Shown here: one piece after another, positions 32,844-41,066 of the stretch
Position numbering within the stretch: position 1 is the stretch's first letter
Layout of the letters: each line of letters opens with the position of its first letter
Assembly (NCBI RefSeq): GCF_000166135.1
Contig: NC_014666.1
Coordinates: 6,758,001 to 6,822,000, forward strand
Origin: Pseudofrankia inefficax
Lineage (GTDB): Bacteria > Actinomycetota > Actinomycetes > Frankiales > Frankiaceae
Length of the DNA: 64,000 nucleotides
Reading direction: 5' to 3'
Notes under the pieces: model-generated
Databases searched by the model: none
Told to the model about the DNA's origin: nothing
The model's input: only the letters and a program-made list of their open reading frames with translations
Translations under genes and position numbers: made by a program

Positions 32844-33881
32844 ATGGCGATCGATCTCACCGGTGGTCTGCCCGCCGAGCGTGAGTACTTCTTCCCGGCC
32901 CGCCCGGAGAACCCGGAGATGCGGGATTCGGCGAGTTTCTGGATCACCGACGACAAGGGCGAGATCGGGCTGCCCAGGTTCGGGATCGAGGCCGTCGCGT
33001 CCAACTGGGACACCCACACCGTCACCTTCAACGTGGTCTTCGCCGACGGCCGGGTCTACCGGCTGCGCGCCCCGGGCGCGGCGCACTCGCCCTTCAACGC
33101 GGCGGGCCAGCCGGCGATTCTCGGCGCCGGCGGCCTCGCGTTCGAGGTGATCGAGCCGTACAGGACCTGGCGGATGACCTACGACGGCCCGGCCGTCGAG
33201 ACGACCTCGCAGGCGCTCATCGACGGCAAGCAGGACGGGCCGACGGTGAACCTCCAGGTCGAGGTCGTCACCACGATGGCCGTGCCGCCGTGGGAGCAGG
33301 GCGCGCTGCGCGCCGACGCCGCCGACCTGCTGAAGAACACCTCCGAGGGCGACATGATGGGGCACGGCCCGCGCATCGAGCAGCTGTGCACCGCGCAGGG
33401 CGTCGTGCGGGTGGCGGGCGAGGAGAAGACGTTCACCGGCAGCGGGCTGCGGATCAAGCGCCAGGGCGTCCGGAACCTGGAGGAGTTCCGTGGCCACGCC
33501 TGGCAGTCCGCGGTGTTCCCGAGCGGCAAGGGGTTCGGCTACATCGCGTACCCGCCGCACCCGGACGGCCGCCCGGTCTACAACGAGGGCTACCTGTTCC
33601 TCGGTGAGGGAAAGCTCATCCCGGCCGTCGTCGTCGAGGCTCCGTGGCTGCGCCGGTTGGTACCGTCGGGCGACCCCGTCCCCGTCGTGTTCGAGTCCGA
33701 GCTCGGCATCACCCGCATCGAAGGCAGCACCGTGAACACCACGCACGACACCGTCCACCGGCCGGAGATGCCGAACTTCCCCGTGCTGTTCCAGGGGGAG
33801 TGTCGGTACAGCTGGGACGGAGAGGAGACCTACGGAATGCTCGAACGGTCGACGGTGCGGGATCTGATCGAATGGGCGTGA
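32844..33881 (+). CDS. DUF7064/7065-like protein of unknown function (345 aa)
   Basis: No catalytic motif recognised. Beta-rich sequence with many aromatic and Gly turns, two similar-looking halves ([20 protein letters not shown] in the first; [24 protein letters not shown] at the end), no signal peptide, no membrane span. It resembles soluble actinobacterial proteins often found beside lipid and steroid genes, sometimes compared with CrtC-like lipocalin folds; that comparison is tentative. 15 bases after the sulfotransferase and overlapping cysD by 10 bases, so it should act in the same sulfation pathway, perhaps binding the acceptor. Confidence 0.75.
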   Translation: MAIDLTGGLPAEREYFFPARPENPEMRDSASFWITDDKGEIGLPRFGIEAVASNWDTHTVTFNVVFADGRVYRLRAPGAAHSPFNAAGQPAILGAGGLAFEVIEPYRTWRMTYDGPAVETTSQALIDGKQDGPTVNLQVEVVTTMAVPPWEQGALRADAADLLKNTSEGDMMGHGPRIEQLCTAQGVVRVAGEEKTFTGSGLRIKRQGVRNLEEFRGHAWQSAVFPSGKGFGYIAYPPHPDGRPVYNEGYLFLGEGKLIPAVVVEAPWLRRLVPSGDPVPVVFESELGITRIEGSTVNTTHDTVHRPEMPNFPVLFQGECRYSWDGEETYGMLERSTVRDLIEWA

Positions 33882-34822
33882 CCACGCGGGCGGATGCCCC
33901 GGAGCTGTTGCGCCCGGGCACGCCCCATCTCTCGCACCTGCAGCGCCTCGAGGCGGAGAGCATCCAGATCTTTCGGGAGGCTGTCGCGGAGTCTGAGCGG
34001 CCGGTGATGTTGTATTCGGTCGGTAAGGACAGCGCGGTGATGCTGCATCTCGCGATGAAGGCGTTCTTTCCGTCGAAGCCGCCGTTCCCGTTGCTGCATG
34101 TGGACACGACGTGGAAGTTCCAGGCGATGTACGCCTTCCGGGACCAGCATGTCGCGAACCTGGGCCTGGATCTGTTGGTGCATCAGAATCCGGATGCGGT
34201 GCAGCGGGGGATCAATCCGTTCGATCACGGGTCGGCGATGCACACCGACATCTGGAAGACCGAGGGCCTGAAGCAGGCGTTGGACAAGTACGGGTTTGAT
34301 GTGGCGTTTGGTGGGGCGCGTCGGGATGAGGAGAAGTCGCGGGCGAAGGAGCGGGTGTTCTCGATCCGGTCGGCGGCGCATCGGTGGGATCCGAAGGACC
34401 AGCGTCCGGAGCTGTGGCGGTTGTACAACGCGCGTAAGGCGCCGGGGCAGTCGATTCGGGTGTTCCCGTTGTCGAACTGGACCGAGCTGGATATCTGGCT
34501 CTACATCCACCGGGAGAACATCCCGATCGTCCCGTTGTATTTCGCGGCGCCGCGGCCGGTCGTGGAACGCGACGGCGCTCTGATCATGGTCGATGACGAG
34601 CGGATGCCGCTGGCGGCGGGTGAGATCCCGGAGCAGCGCTCGATCCGGTTTAGGACGCTCGGCTGCTACCCGTTGACCGGGGCGGTCGAGTCCGAGGCGT
34701 CGACCCTGCTGGAGATCGTCCAGGAGATGTTGTTGACGACGTCGTCGGAGCGCCAGGGCCGGGTCATCGACCACGACTCGTCGGGGTCGATGGAGAAGAA
34801 GAAGCACGAGGGATACTTCTGA
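33872..34822 (+). CDS. cysD: Sulfate adenylyltransferase small subunit CysD
   Basis: 316-aa ATP sulfurylase catalytic subunit: sulfate + ATP to adenylylsulfate (APS). The PP-loop is [19 protein letters not shown]; conserved [36 protein letters not shown] and the C-terminal KKKHEGYF are all present. ATG 33872 overlaps the previous gene; GTG 33878 is possible. It ends in TGATG shared with cysNC. Codons here end in T or G more often (TTG, GGT, CGT, GTG runs) than in the neighbouring genes, which hints at a different history. Confidence 0.96.
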   Translation: MGVTTRADAPELLRPGTPHLSHLQRLEAESIQIFREAVAESERPVMLYSVGKDSAVMLHLAMKAFFPSKPPFPLLHVDTTWKFQAMYAFRDQHVANLGLDLLVHQNPDAVQRGINPFDHGSAMHTDIWKTEGLKQALDKYGFDVAFGGARRDEEKSRAKERVFSIRSAAHRWDPKDQRPELWRLYNARKAPGQSIRVFPLSNWTELDIWLYIHRENIPIVPLYFAAPRPVVERDGALIMVDDERMPLAAGEIPEQRSIRFRTLGCYPLTGAVESEASTLLEIVQEMLLTTSSERQGRVIDHDSSGSMEKKKHEGYF

Positions 34823-36756
34823 TGGCGCATGCGACGGATGAGCTGCTCGCGACGGACGTCGAGGCGTATCTGCGCCGGCATGAGGACAAGTCGATGCTGC
34901 GGTTCATCACCTGCGGCAGCGTGGATGACGGCAAGTCGACGCTGATCGGCCGGTTGTTGTACGACGCGAAGCTGGTGTTCTCCGACCAGTTGGCCGCGTT
35001 GGAGTCGGACTCGAAGAAGGTCGGCACCCAGGGCGGCGAACTCGACTTCGCGCTGCTCGTCGACGGCCTCGCGGCCGAGCGGGAGCAGGGCATCACGATC
35101 GATGTGGCCTACCGGTTCTTCTCCACGGAGAAACGCAAGTTCATCGTCGCCGACACCCCCGGCCATGAGCAGTACACCCGCAACATGGTCACCGGCGCCT
35201 CCACCGCGGATCTCGCCGTCATCCTGATCGACGCCCGCAAGGGCGTGTTGACCCAGACCCGGCGCCACAGCTACCTCGTCTCGCTGCTCGGGATCCGCCA
35301 CGTCGTGCTGGCGATCAACAAGCTCGACCTCGTCGACTACTCCCAGCAGACCTTCGACGAGATCGAGGCCGACTACCGGACGTTCGCCGCCCAGATCGGC
35401 CTCGAAGGTGACGCCATCCGCGCCATCCCGCTGTCGGCGCTGCGCGGCGACAACATCACCGAGCTGTCCACGAGTACGCCGTGGTACACCGGACCCACGT
35501 TGGTCGGCTACCTGGAATCCGTCCAGATCGCCGACACCGCGGGCGACGGGCCGTTCCGGCTACCGGTCCAGTGGGTCAACCGGCCGAACCTGGACTTCCG
35601 CGGCTTCTGCGGCCAGGTCGCCGGCGGGATGATCCGCCCCGGGCAGAAGATCCGAGCGCTGCCGTCGGGCCAGGAGTCCGTCGTCACCCGGATCGTCACC
35701 GCCGACGGCGACCTGGAAGCCGCCTACGCCGGCCAGTCGGTCACCCTCACGCTGGCCGACGAGATCGACGTCTCCCGCGGCGACATCCTCGCCGCCGCCG
35801 ACGCCCCGGCCGAGGTCGCCGACCAGTTCGCATGCCATTTGGTCTGGATGGGCGGCGAGCCGATGCTCCCGGGCCGGCCCTACCTGCTCAAACTCGGCAC
35901 CCGCACCGTCAACGCGACCCTCGCCCCACCCAAATACAAGGTCAACGTCAACACGCTGGAACAGACCGCGGCGAAAACGCTGGAACTCAACGAGATCGGC
36001 GTCGCGAACCTCACCCTCGACCGGCCCGTCCCGTTCGACCCCTACACCGTCAACCGCGACACCGGCGGCTTCATCCTCATCGACAAATACACCCACGCCA
36101 CCGTCGCCGCCGGCCTCCTACACTTCGCGCTCCGCCGGTCGCACAACATCCACTGGCAGGCCGTCGAAGTCAACAAAACCGCCCGCGCCGCCACCAAGGG
36201 CCAACGCCCCGCGGTCATCTGGTTCACCGGACTATCCGGCGCCGGGAAATCCACCATCGCCAATTTGGTCGAGAAGAAGCTGCACGACGAGGGCTTCCAC
36301 ACCTACCTCCTCGACGGCGACAACGTCCGCCACGGCCTCAACAAAGACCTCGGCTTCACCGAAGCCGACCGCGTCGAGAACATCCGCCGCATCGCCGAAG
36401 TCGCCAAACTGATGGCCGACGCCGGCCTCATCGTCCTCACCAGCTTCATCTCCCCCTTCCGCGCCGAACGCCAACTCGCCCGCGACCTCCTCGACAACGG
36501 CGAATTCATCGAAGTCCACGTCGACACCCCCCTACACGTCGCCGAAGCCCGCGACCGCAAAGGCCTCTACGCCAAAGCCCGCCGCGGCGAACTAGCCAAC
36601 TTCACCGGCATCGACTCCCCCTACGAAGCCCCCCACAACCCCGAAATCCACCTCGACGCCTCCGGCACCACCACCCCGGAATCCTCCGCCGAGGCCGTCG
36701 TCAACCACCTACGCGACGCGGGACTACTCACCCCTGCCGCGGCGGAGACCGCGTGA
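34822..36756 (+). CDS. cysNC: Bifunctional CysN (GTPase) / CysC (APS kinase)
   Basis: 644-aa fusion. CysN part (about 1-440): GTPase motifs GSVDDGKST (32-40), [12 protein letters not shown] and NKLDLVDY, followed by two beta-barrel domains; it powers APS formation by CysD. CysC part (about 460-640): P-loop GLSGAGKST near 470-478 and [10 protein letters not shown]; it phosphorylates APS to PAPS. Together with CysD it makes the donor for the sulfotransferase at 31644. Within the gene, codon choice moves from AAG/GAG towards AAA/GAA around and after base 35930. Confidence 0.96.
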   Translation: MAHATDELLATDVEAYLRRHEDKSMLRFITCGSVDDGKSTLIGRLLYDAKLVFSDQLAALESDSKKVGTQGGELDFALLVDGLAAEREQGITIDVAYRFFSTEKRKFIVADTPGHEQYTRNMVTGASTADLAVILIDARKGVLTQTRRHSYLVSLLGIRHVVLAINKLDLVDYSQQTFDEIEADYRTFAAQIGLEGDAIRAIPLSALRGDNITELSTSTPWYTGPTLVGYLESVQIADTAGDGPFRLPVQWVNRPNLDFRGFCGQVAGGMIRPGQKIRALPSGQESVVTRIVTADGDLEAAYAGQSVTLTLADEIDVSRGDILAAADAPAEVADQFACHLVWMGGEPMLPGRPYLLKLGTRTVNATLAPPKYKVNVNTLEQTAAKTLELNEIGVANLTLDRPVPFDPYTVNRDTGGFILIDKYTHATVAAGLLHFALRRSHNIHWQAVEVNKTARAATKGQRPAVIWFTGLSGAGKSTIANLVEKKLHDEGFHTYLLDGDNVRHGLNKDLGFTEADRVENIRRIAEVAKLMADAGLIVLTSFISPFRAERQLARDLLDNGEFIEVHVDTPLHVAEARDRKGLYAKARRGELANFTGIDSPYEAPHNPEIHLDASGTTTPESSAEAVVNHLRDAGLLTPAAAETA

Positions 36757-36820
36757 AGCCCGAGCGGCCGAGCCGAGCCAGTGCCGCCTCAGGCAGGGCC
36801 AGCCCCGTTCCGGCGCCCTC

Positions 36821-36897
36821 ATGATCGCCGCCTAAGCCCTCAAAAGGTCGCAATTCGGGCTCGATCACCACCACCCAAGGGCCGAAACGGCGATCAA
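36821..36897. repeat. 77-bp dispersed palindromic element, copy 3
   Basis: Starts ATGATCGCCGCCTAAGCCCT, ends AGGGCCGAAACGGCGATCAA, centre CAAAAGGTCGCAATTCGGGC. Same length and ends as copies at 13686 and 15833. It follows the cysNC stop by 64 bases. Confidence 0.8.
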
Positions 36898-36952
36898 GCA
36901 CCAGGACGCCGCGCACAGCTGGATCTGGGTCATGCCCTGCCGGTGCCGGTCC

Positions 36953-36968
36953 GAACGAACGAACGAAC
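36953..36968. repeat. (GAAC)4 microsatellite
   Basis: Four perfect GAAC units in tandem, in the non-coding region between cysNC and ada-alkA. Confidence 0.85.
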
Positions 36969-37014
36969 AGCCCAAGATTGTGCACGTTGTCGAGCCGGAT
37001 CTCGGGGCCCGGTT

Positions 37015-37086
37015 GTGCGCGTACGTGCACAGCCTAGCCGGTGTGCACGTACGCGCACAGCAATCGGATGGTGCGCGTACGTGCAC
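37015..37086. repeat. Three 16-bp copies at exact 28-bp period, alternating orientation
   Basis: GTGCGCGTACGTGCAC at 37015-37030, its reverse complement at 37043-37058, and the forward form again at 37071-37086. Start-to-start spacing is exactly 28 bp twice; copies 1 and 2 are both followed by AGC, and the 12-bp spacers differ. The 16-mer is itself a near palindrome (GTGC-x-CGTACG-x-GCAC). Looks like a protein-binding array of iteron or operator type about 185 bases upstream of ada-alkA. A half copy, GTGCACGT, lies at 36980. Confidence 0.75.
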
Positions 37087-37096
37087 ACGTTTGGTT

Positions 37097-37200
37097 CAGC
37101 GGTTGCGGGCGCGGCGCGGGTCGAGCCGGCGCAGCAACAGGGCCGTCACGATCAGGGCGACGAATCCAATGATCAGCAGGTCTACCGGGTCGCCGGCACA
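37097..37200 (-). other. Possible tiny single-span membrane protein, start unclear
   Basis: On the minus strand this segment encodes CAGDPVDLLIIGFVALIVTALLL followed by RRLDPRRARNR and a stop: a clean transmembrane helix with a positive cytoplasmic tail, about 35 residues. No ATG/GTG/TTG start lies close in the frame; an ATG (37222) with MAVPGLDL is in the neighbouring frame, so a frameshift or sequencing error would be needed. Kept as a weak candidate. Confidence 0.2.
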
Positions 37201-37270
37201 GGTCGAGGCCCGGCACCGCCATGTCGTTTTTCCGCGAGACCTGGGCGGTGTCGGCGAGCAGGCTGGTCCT

Positions 37271-38761
37271 ATGTACCAGGACGTTGAGAGGTGCGTGCGA
37301 GCCGTCCAGGCGAAGGATGAGCGGTTCGACGGCTGGTTCTTCACGGCGGTGCTCACCACCGGGATCTACTGCCGGCCCAGCTGCCCGGCGACGCCGCCCA
37401 AGCCCGCGAACATGCGGTTCTACCCGAGCGCGGCGGCGGCGCAGCAGGCCGGCTTCCGGGCCTGCAAGCGCTGCCGCCCAGGGGCCGTGCCCGGTTCACC
37501 GCAGTGGAACGAACGCGCTGACCTGGTCGGCCGGGCGATGCGGCTGATCGCCGACGGTCTGGTCGACCGCGAGGGCGTGCCGGGTCTGGCCGCCCGGCTC
37601 GGCTACAGCGTGCGCCAGCTCGAACGGCAGCTGTTCGCCGAGCTCGGGGCCGGGCCACTCGCGCTCACCCGCGCCCAGCGGGCGCAGACAGCCCGGCTGC
37701 TCATCGAGACCACCGCGCTACCGATGGCCGACCTGGCGTACGCGGCCGGGTTCGCCAGCGTGCGCACGTTCAACGACACCGTCCGGGAGGTCTTCGCCCT
37801 CACACCCAGCGAGCTGCGGGCCCGGGCGAGGTCGACGGTGGACCCGAGGACCCAGGGCACCCTGGTGCTGCGGCTGCCGTTCCGGCGCCCGCTCTGCCCG
37901 GACAACCTGTTCGGGCACCTGGCGGCCACCGCGGTGCCGGGCGTCGAGGAATGGCGTGACGGCGCGTACCGCAGGACCCTGCGGCTGCCGCGCGGGCACG
38001 GCATCGTGGCGCTGCGGCCCACCCCGGACCACGTCGAGTGCCGGCTGACGCTGTCCGACCTGCGCGACCTGACCACGGCGATCAGCCGCTGCCGCTGGCT
38101 GCTCGACCTGGACGCCGACCCGGTCGCGGTCGACGCCCAGCTCGGCGCCGACGAGGCGCTGGCCCCGCTGGTCGCCAAGAGCCCCGGCCGGCGGGTGCCA
38201 CGCACCACGGACCCGCCCGAGTTCGCGCTGCGCGCGGTGCTCGGCCAGCAGGTCTCGACGGCGGCGGCCCGGACGCACGCCGCCCGGCTGGTCGCCGCGC
38301 ACGGGGAGCCGGTCGAGGACCGGGAGGGCGGGCTCACCCACCTCTTCCCGACACCGGAGGCGCTGGCCGAGCTGGACCCGGAGACGCTGGCGATGCCGCG
38401 GTCCCGGCGGGCGACGGTGAGCGCGCTGGTCGCCGCGCTGGCCTCGGGTGACCTGGAGCTCGACGTCGGCGGCGACTGGGAGCAGGCCAGGGCCCGGCTG
38501 GCGGCACTGCCGGGGGTGGGCCCGTGGACCGTCGAGTCGGTCGCGATGCGGGCCCTCGGCGACCCCGACGCGTTCGTGGCCACGGATCTCGGGGTGCGCC
38601 GGGCGGCCGAGGGCCTCGGCCTGCCGGCCCGGCCGGCCGCGTTGACGGCCCGAGCCGCCGCCTGGCGGCCGTGGCGCGCCTACGCCGTCCAGCACCTCTG
38701 GTCCACCAGCGACCACCCGATCAACCAGATTCCGACCCCAAGGACGAGCGATGTCTCCTAA
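37271..38761 (+). CDS. alkA: Ada-AlkA fusion: methyl-sensing regulator and 3-methyladenine glycosylase
   Basis: 496 aa. Residues 1-75: Ada zinc domain with Cys34, Cys38, Cys65, Cys68 (GIYCRPSCPA, RACKRCRP), the methylphosphotriester acceptor. About 80-180: AraC-type HTH pair (GVPGLAARLGYSVRQLERQL, ADLAYAAGFASVRTFNDTVREVF). About 190-485: AlkA DNA glycosylase, with helix-hairpin-helix LPGVGPWTVESVAMRAL and catalytic Asp439 (FVATDLG). It senses alkyl damage, activates transcription and excises alkylated bases. It overlaps ogt by 11 bases. Ribosome site before ATG 37271 is weak. Confidence 0.94.
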   Translation: MYQDVERCVRAVQAKDERFDGWFFTAVLTTGIYCRPSCPATPPKPANMRFYPSAAAAQQAGFRACKRCRPGAVPGSPQWNERADLVGRAMRLIADGLVDREGVPGLAARLGYSVRQLERQLFAELGAGPLALTRAQRAQTARLLIETTALPMADLAYAAGFASVRTFNDTVREVFALTPSELRARARSTVDPRTQGTLVLRLPFRRPLCPDNLFGHLAATAVPGVEEWRDGAYRRTLRLPRGHGIVALRPTPDHVECRLTLSDLRDLTTAISRCRWLLDLDADPVAVDAQLGADEALAPLVAKSPGRRVPRTTDPPEFALRAVLGQQVSTAAARTHAARLVAAHGEPVEDREGGLTHLFPTPEALAELDPETLAMPRSRRATVSALVAALASGDLELDVGGDWEQARARLAALPGVGPWTVESVAMRALGDPDAFVATDLGVRRAAEGLGLPARPAALTARAAAWRPWRAYAVQHLWSTSDHPINQIPTPRTSDVS

Positions 38762-39272
38762 GCAGCCTCACGTCACCCACACCGTGATCGACAGCCCGAT
38801 CGGTGACCTCACGCTGGTCGCCGTCGACGGTGCCCTGGCCGGCCTCTACATGGAGCAACATCGGCACCGGCCGGTCGAGGAACGCTTCGGCGACCGTGAC
38901 GCGGAGCCGTTCGGCATGGTCATCGCCCAGCTGCGCGCCTACTTCGACGGCACCCTGACGGCCTTCGACCTGCCGCTCGCGCCGAGCGGCACGCCGTTCC
39001 AGCAGACCGTCTGGGCCGCGCTTCGGGAGATCCCCTACGGCCAGACCATGAGCTACGGCCAACTGGCCGAGCGCGTCGGCCGGCCCACCGCGGCCCGCGC
39101 CGTCGGCCTCGCCAACGGCCGCAACCCGATCAGCATCATCGTGCCCTGCCACCGGGTGGTCGGCTCCACCGGCGACCTGACCGGCTACGGCGGCGGCCTC
39201 GACCGCAAGCGCCACCTGCTCGCCCTGGAGGCGGCCAGGACAGCGCCCACCCTCACCTTCGCGGGCGGCTGA
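38751..39272 (+). CDS. ogt: Methylated-DNA--protein-cysteine methyltransferase
   Basis: 173-aa suicide alkyltransferase repairing O6-alkylguanine. The acceptor is Cys133 in IIVPCHRVVG; helix-turn-helix PYGQTMSYGQLAERVGRPTAARAVG and the Arg finger region are present. Its ATG lies within the end of the Ada-AlkA gene, so the two are a coupled alkylation-response operon. Followed by a hairpin terminator. Confidence 0.95.
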   Translation: MSPKQPHVTHTVIDSPIGDLTLVAVDGALAGLYMEQHRHRPVEERFGDRDAEPFGMVIAQLRAYFDGTLTAFDLPLAPSGTPFQQTVWAALREIPYGQTMSYGQLAERVGRPTAARAVGLANGRNPISIIVPCHRVVGSTGDLTGYGGGLDRKRHLLALEAARTAPTLTFAGG

Positions 39273-39277
39273 GCGGT

Positions 39278-39334
39278 CGGCTCATACCTCCTGGTCGCGG
39301 GCCCAGGCCCTTCCCGGTCGGGAGGTATGAGCCG
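39278..39334. terminator. Bidirectional 14-bp stem terminator
   Basis: CGGCTCATACCTCC (39278-39291) pairs perfectly with 39321-39334 around a 29-nt loop, which itself can form a small GGGCCC-centred stem. It lies between the convergent ogt and acyl-CoA synthetase genes. Confidence 0.7.
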
Positions 39335-39336
39335 GC

Positions 39337-40980
39337 TCAGGGGAGGTAACGCTTGCGCAGCAGGTTCTTGGCGACCTTGCCCATGTCGGTGCGGGGCAGG
39401 ACGTCGACGAACTCGACCTGCTCGGGCAGTTTGAACTTCGCGAGACCGCCCGCCAACGCGTGCGCCGCCAGGTCCGCCAGGGTGACGGGAGCGGCCCCTG
39501 CGGTGAGCCGGACGACCGCGCAGCAGCGTTCACCGGTCCGTTCGTCGGGCAGGCCGATGACGGCCACCTCGGCGATCGAGGGATGAGTCGCCAGGATGTC
39601 CTCGACCTCGGGAGCCGCGATGTTCTCCGCGTTGCGGATGATCACATCCTTGCGGCGACCGGTGATGCGGACGTGGCCGCGCGGGCCGACGACGCCGAGG
39701 TCGCCGGTCCGGAAGAACCCGTCGGCGTCGAAGAGCTCGGCGATCTCGCCGGCGGGAACGCCCAGGTAGCCGGAGAACAGCTGCGGGCCGCGCAGCAGCA
39801 GCTCGCCCTCCACCCCCGGCGGGCACGGCGTGCCGTCGACGGCGACGACCCGGATCTCCACGTCCGGGGCCGCCCGGCCCTCGGTCGCGGTGAGCTCGTC
39901 GTCGGTGTCGTCGAGCCGGGCGTGGGTCGCGAGCGGGAACTCGGTCATCCCCCAGCTGGACAGCACCCCTCGGCCGCCGAGCTCGCGGGCCACCGCGGCG
40001 TGCAGGCCGGGTGGCTTGGGGGCGCCGCCGCTGTACGCGGCCCGCAGCTTGGGGTAGAGCACTGCGCCGGGGTCGTCGACCCGGTCCGCGGCCTGCGCGG
40101 CGAGGTAGGCGTTGAGGAACGGCGCGGCCGAGCCGAGCATCGTGGCCCCGGCCGCGGCCATCAGCCGTGGCGTGGTCTCGGCGTCGAAGCTGTCGAGCAG
40201 CAGCAGGCGCAGGCCGGACAACAGCGAGGCGGCGAGCATGACCGCGCCGCCGATGTGGGCCAGCGGGAACGCGATCGGGTACAGGTCCGCCGGCGTCGGC
40301 TCGGCCCCGGTGACGTTGCCGCGAGCCGCCACGGCCACCGAGTGGTCGGTGTGCAGCACCCCCTTGGGGTCGGCCGTCGTGCCGGAGGTGGTGTAGATCC
40401 AGCGCGTCTCGCCCGGGCCGGCGGGTGGCGCCGGTGGCGGCAGGGGCTCCCCCGCGTCGGCCATCGGCAGCGCGAGCCGGCCCTCGGCCGCCGCCGCGCG
40501 GTGGTCGACGAGCAGCAGCTCGCCCACCCCACCCCGGTCGGCGATGAGCGCGGACATCAGCGCTCCGTGGTCGAAGCCGCGCCAGCTCGGCACGGTGACG
40601 AAGACCGAGGTCCCGGCCTTGGCCGTGATCGAGCCGACCTCGCGCTCGCGCAGGGTCTGGATGATCGGGTTCTGGGTCGCGCCGAGCCGGGCCAGCGCCA
40701 TCATCAGGACGACCGACTCCAGCGTCGTCGGCAGCTGCCAGCTGACCACCGTGCCGACGCCGATCCCGCGGCCGGCCAGCGCCACCGCGGTCCGCTCGGC
40801 GGCCGCCTTGAACTGGGCCGCGGTGAGGCCGCGGCCCAGGCCGTCGGCGAACAGCTCGGTGTCGGGCGTCAGGGCGGCGCGCCGCTCTACCAGCTCCCAG
40901 AACGTCTCGGGGACCGACAGGTCCACGCCGTCGGGCCGGGCGTCGAGGTCGGGGACGCTGTTCTGGACGGTGCCGCTCAT
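39337..40980 (-). CDS. AMP-dependent acyl-CoA synthetase/ligase
   Basis: 547-aa ANL-superfamily ligase: acid + ATP + CoA to acyl-CoA. Phosphate loop IYTTSGTTADPKG near residue 195, SSWGMTEFP (A5-type motif), GDLGVVGPRGHVRITGRRKD (hinge Asp/Lys) and the C-terminal PRTDMGKVAKNLLR with catalytic Lys. Start 40980 chosen because GGAAGCGAG precedes it; upstream frame lacks similarity. It follows the amidohydrolase gene by 86 bases on the same strand. Acid substrate unknown (medium-chain or aromatic likely). Confidence 0.9.
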   Translation of the reverse strand: MSGTVQNSVPDLDARPDGVDLSVPETFWELVERRAALTPDTELFADGLGRGLTAAQFKAAAERTAVALAGRGIGVGTVVSWQLPTTLESVVLMMALARLGATQNPIIQTLREREVGSITAKAGTSVFVTVPSWRGFDHGALMSALIADRGGVGELLLVDHRAAAAEGRLALPMADAGEPLPPPAPPAGPGETRWIYTTSGTTADPKGVLHTDHSVAVAARGNVTGAEPTPADLYPIAFPLAHIGGAVMLAASLLSGLRLLLLDSFDAETTPRLMAAAGATMLGSAAPFLNAYLAAQAADRVDDPGAVLYPKLRAAYSGGAPKPPGLHAAVARELGGRGVLSSWGMTEFPLATHARLDDTDDELTATEGRAAPDVEIRVVAVDGTPCPPGVEGELLLRGPQLFSGYLGVPAGEIAELFDADGFFRTGDLGVVGPRGHVRITGRRKDVIIRNAENIAAPEVEDILATHPSIAEVAVIGLPDERTGERCCAVVRLTAGAAPVTLADLAAHALAGGLAKFKLPEQVEFVDVLPRTDMGKVAKNLLRKRYLP

Positions 40981-41066
40981 CTGCCGGCTCGCTTCCGGGT
41001 GACGGGACGATCGGTGGCCGGCGGGCGTCGTGGGACGCCCGCCGACCACCATGGCTCGGGTTCTGG

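Larger units (their letters stand above)
36757..37270. other. Repeat-rich intergenic region upstream of ada-alkA
   Basis: 514 bases without a confident gene. In order: 77-bp element copy 3, a (GAAC)4 microsatellite, the three-copy 16-bp array at 28-bp spacing, and a minus-strand segment (about 37100-37200) encoding a possible single membrane helix. AlkA promoter elements must lie in the last part; no clear -10/-35 pair is seen. Confidence 0.6.

Noticed and set aside
37015-37086. CRISPR array
   Set aside because: Repeats are only 16 bp, alternate in orientation, and spacers are 12 bp; no cas genes.
36865-37222. Short minus-strand frames covering the 28-bp array
   Set aside because: Their sequences (CARTCT, CTYAH) are simply translations of the repeat.
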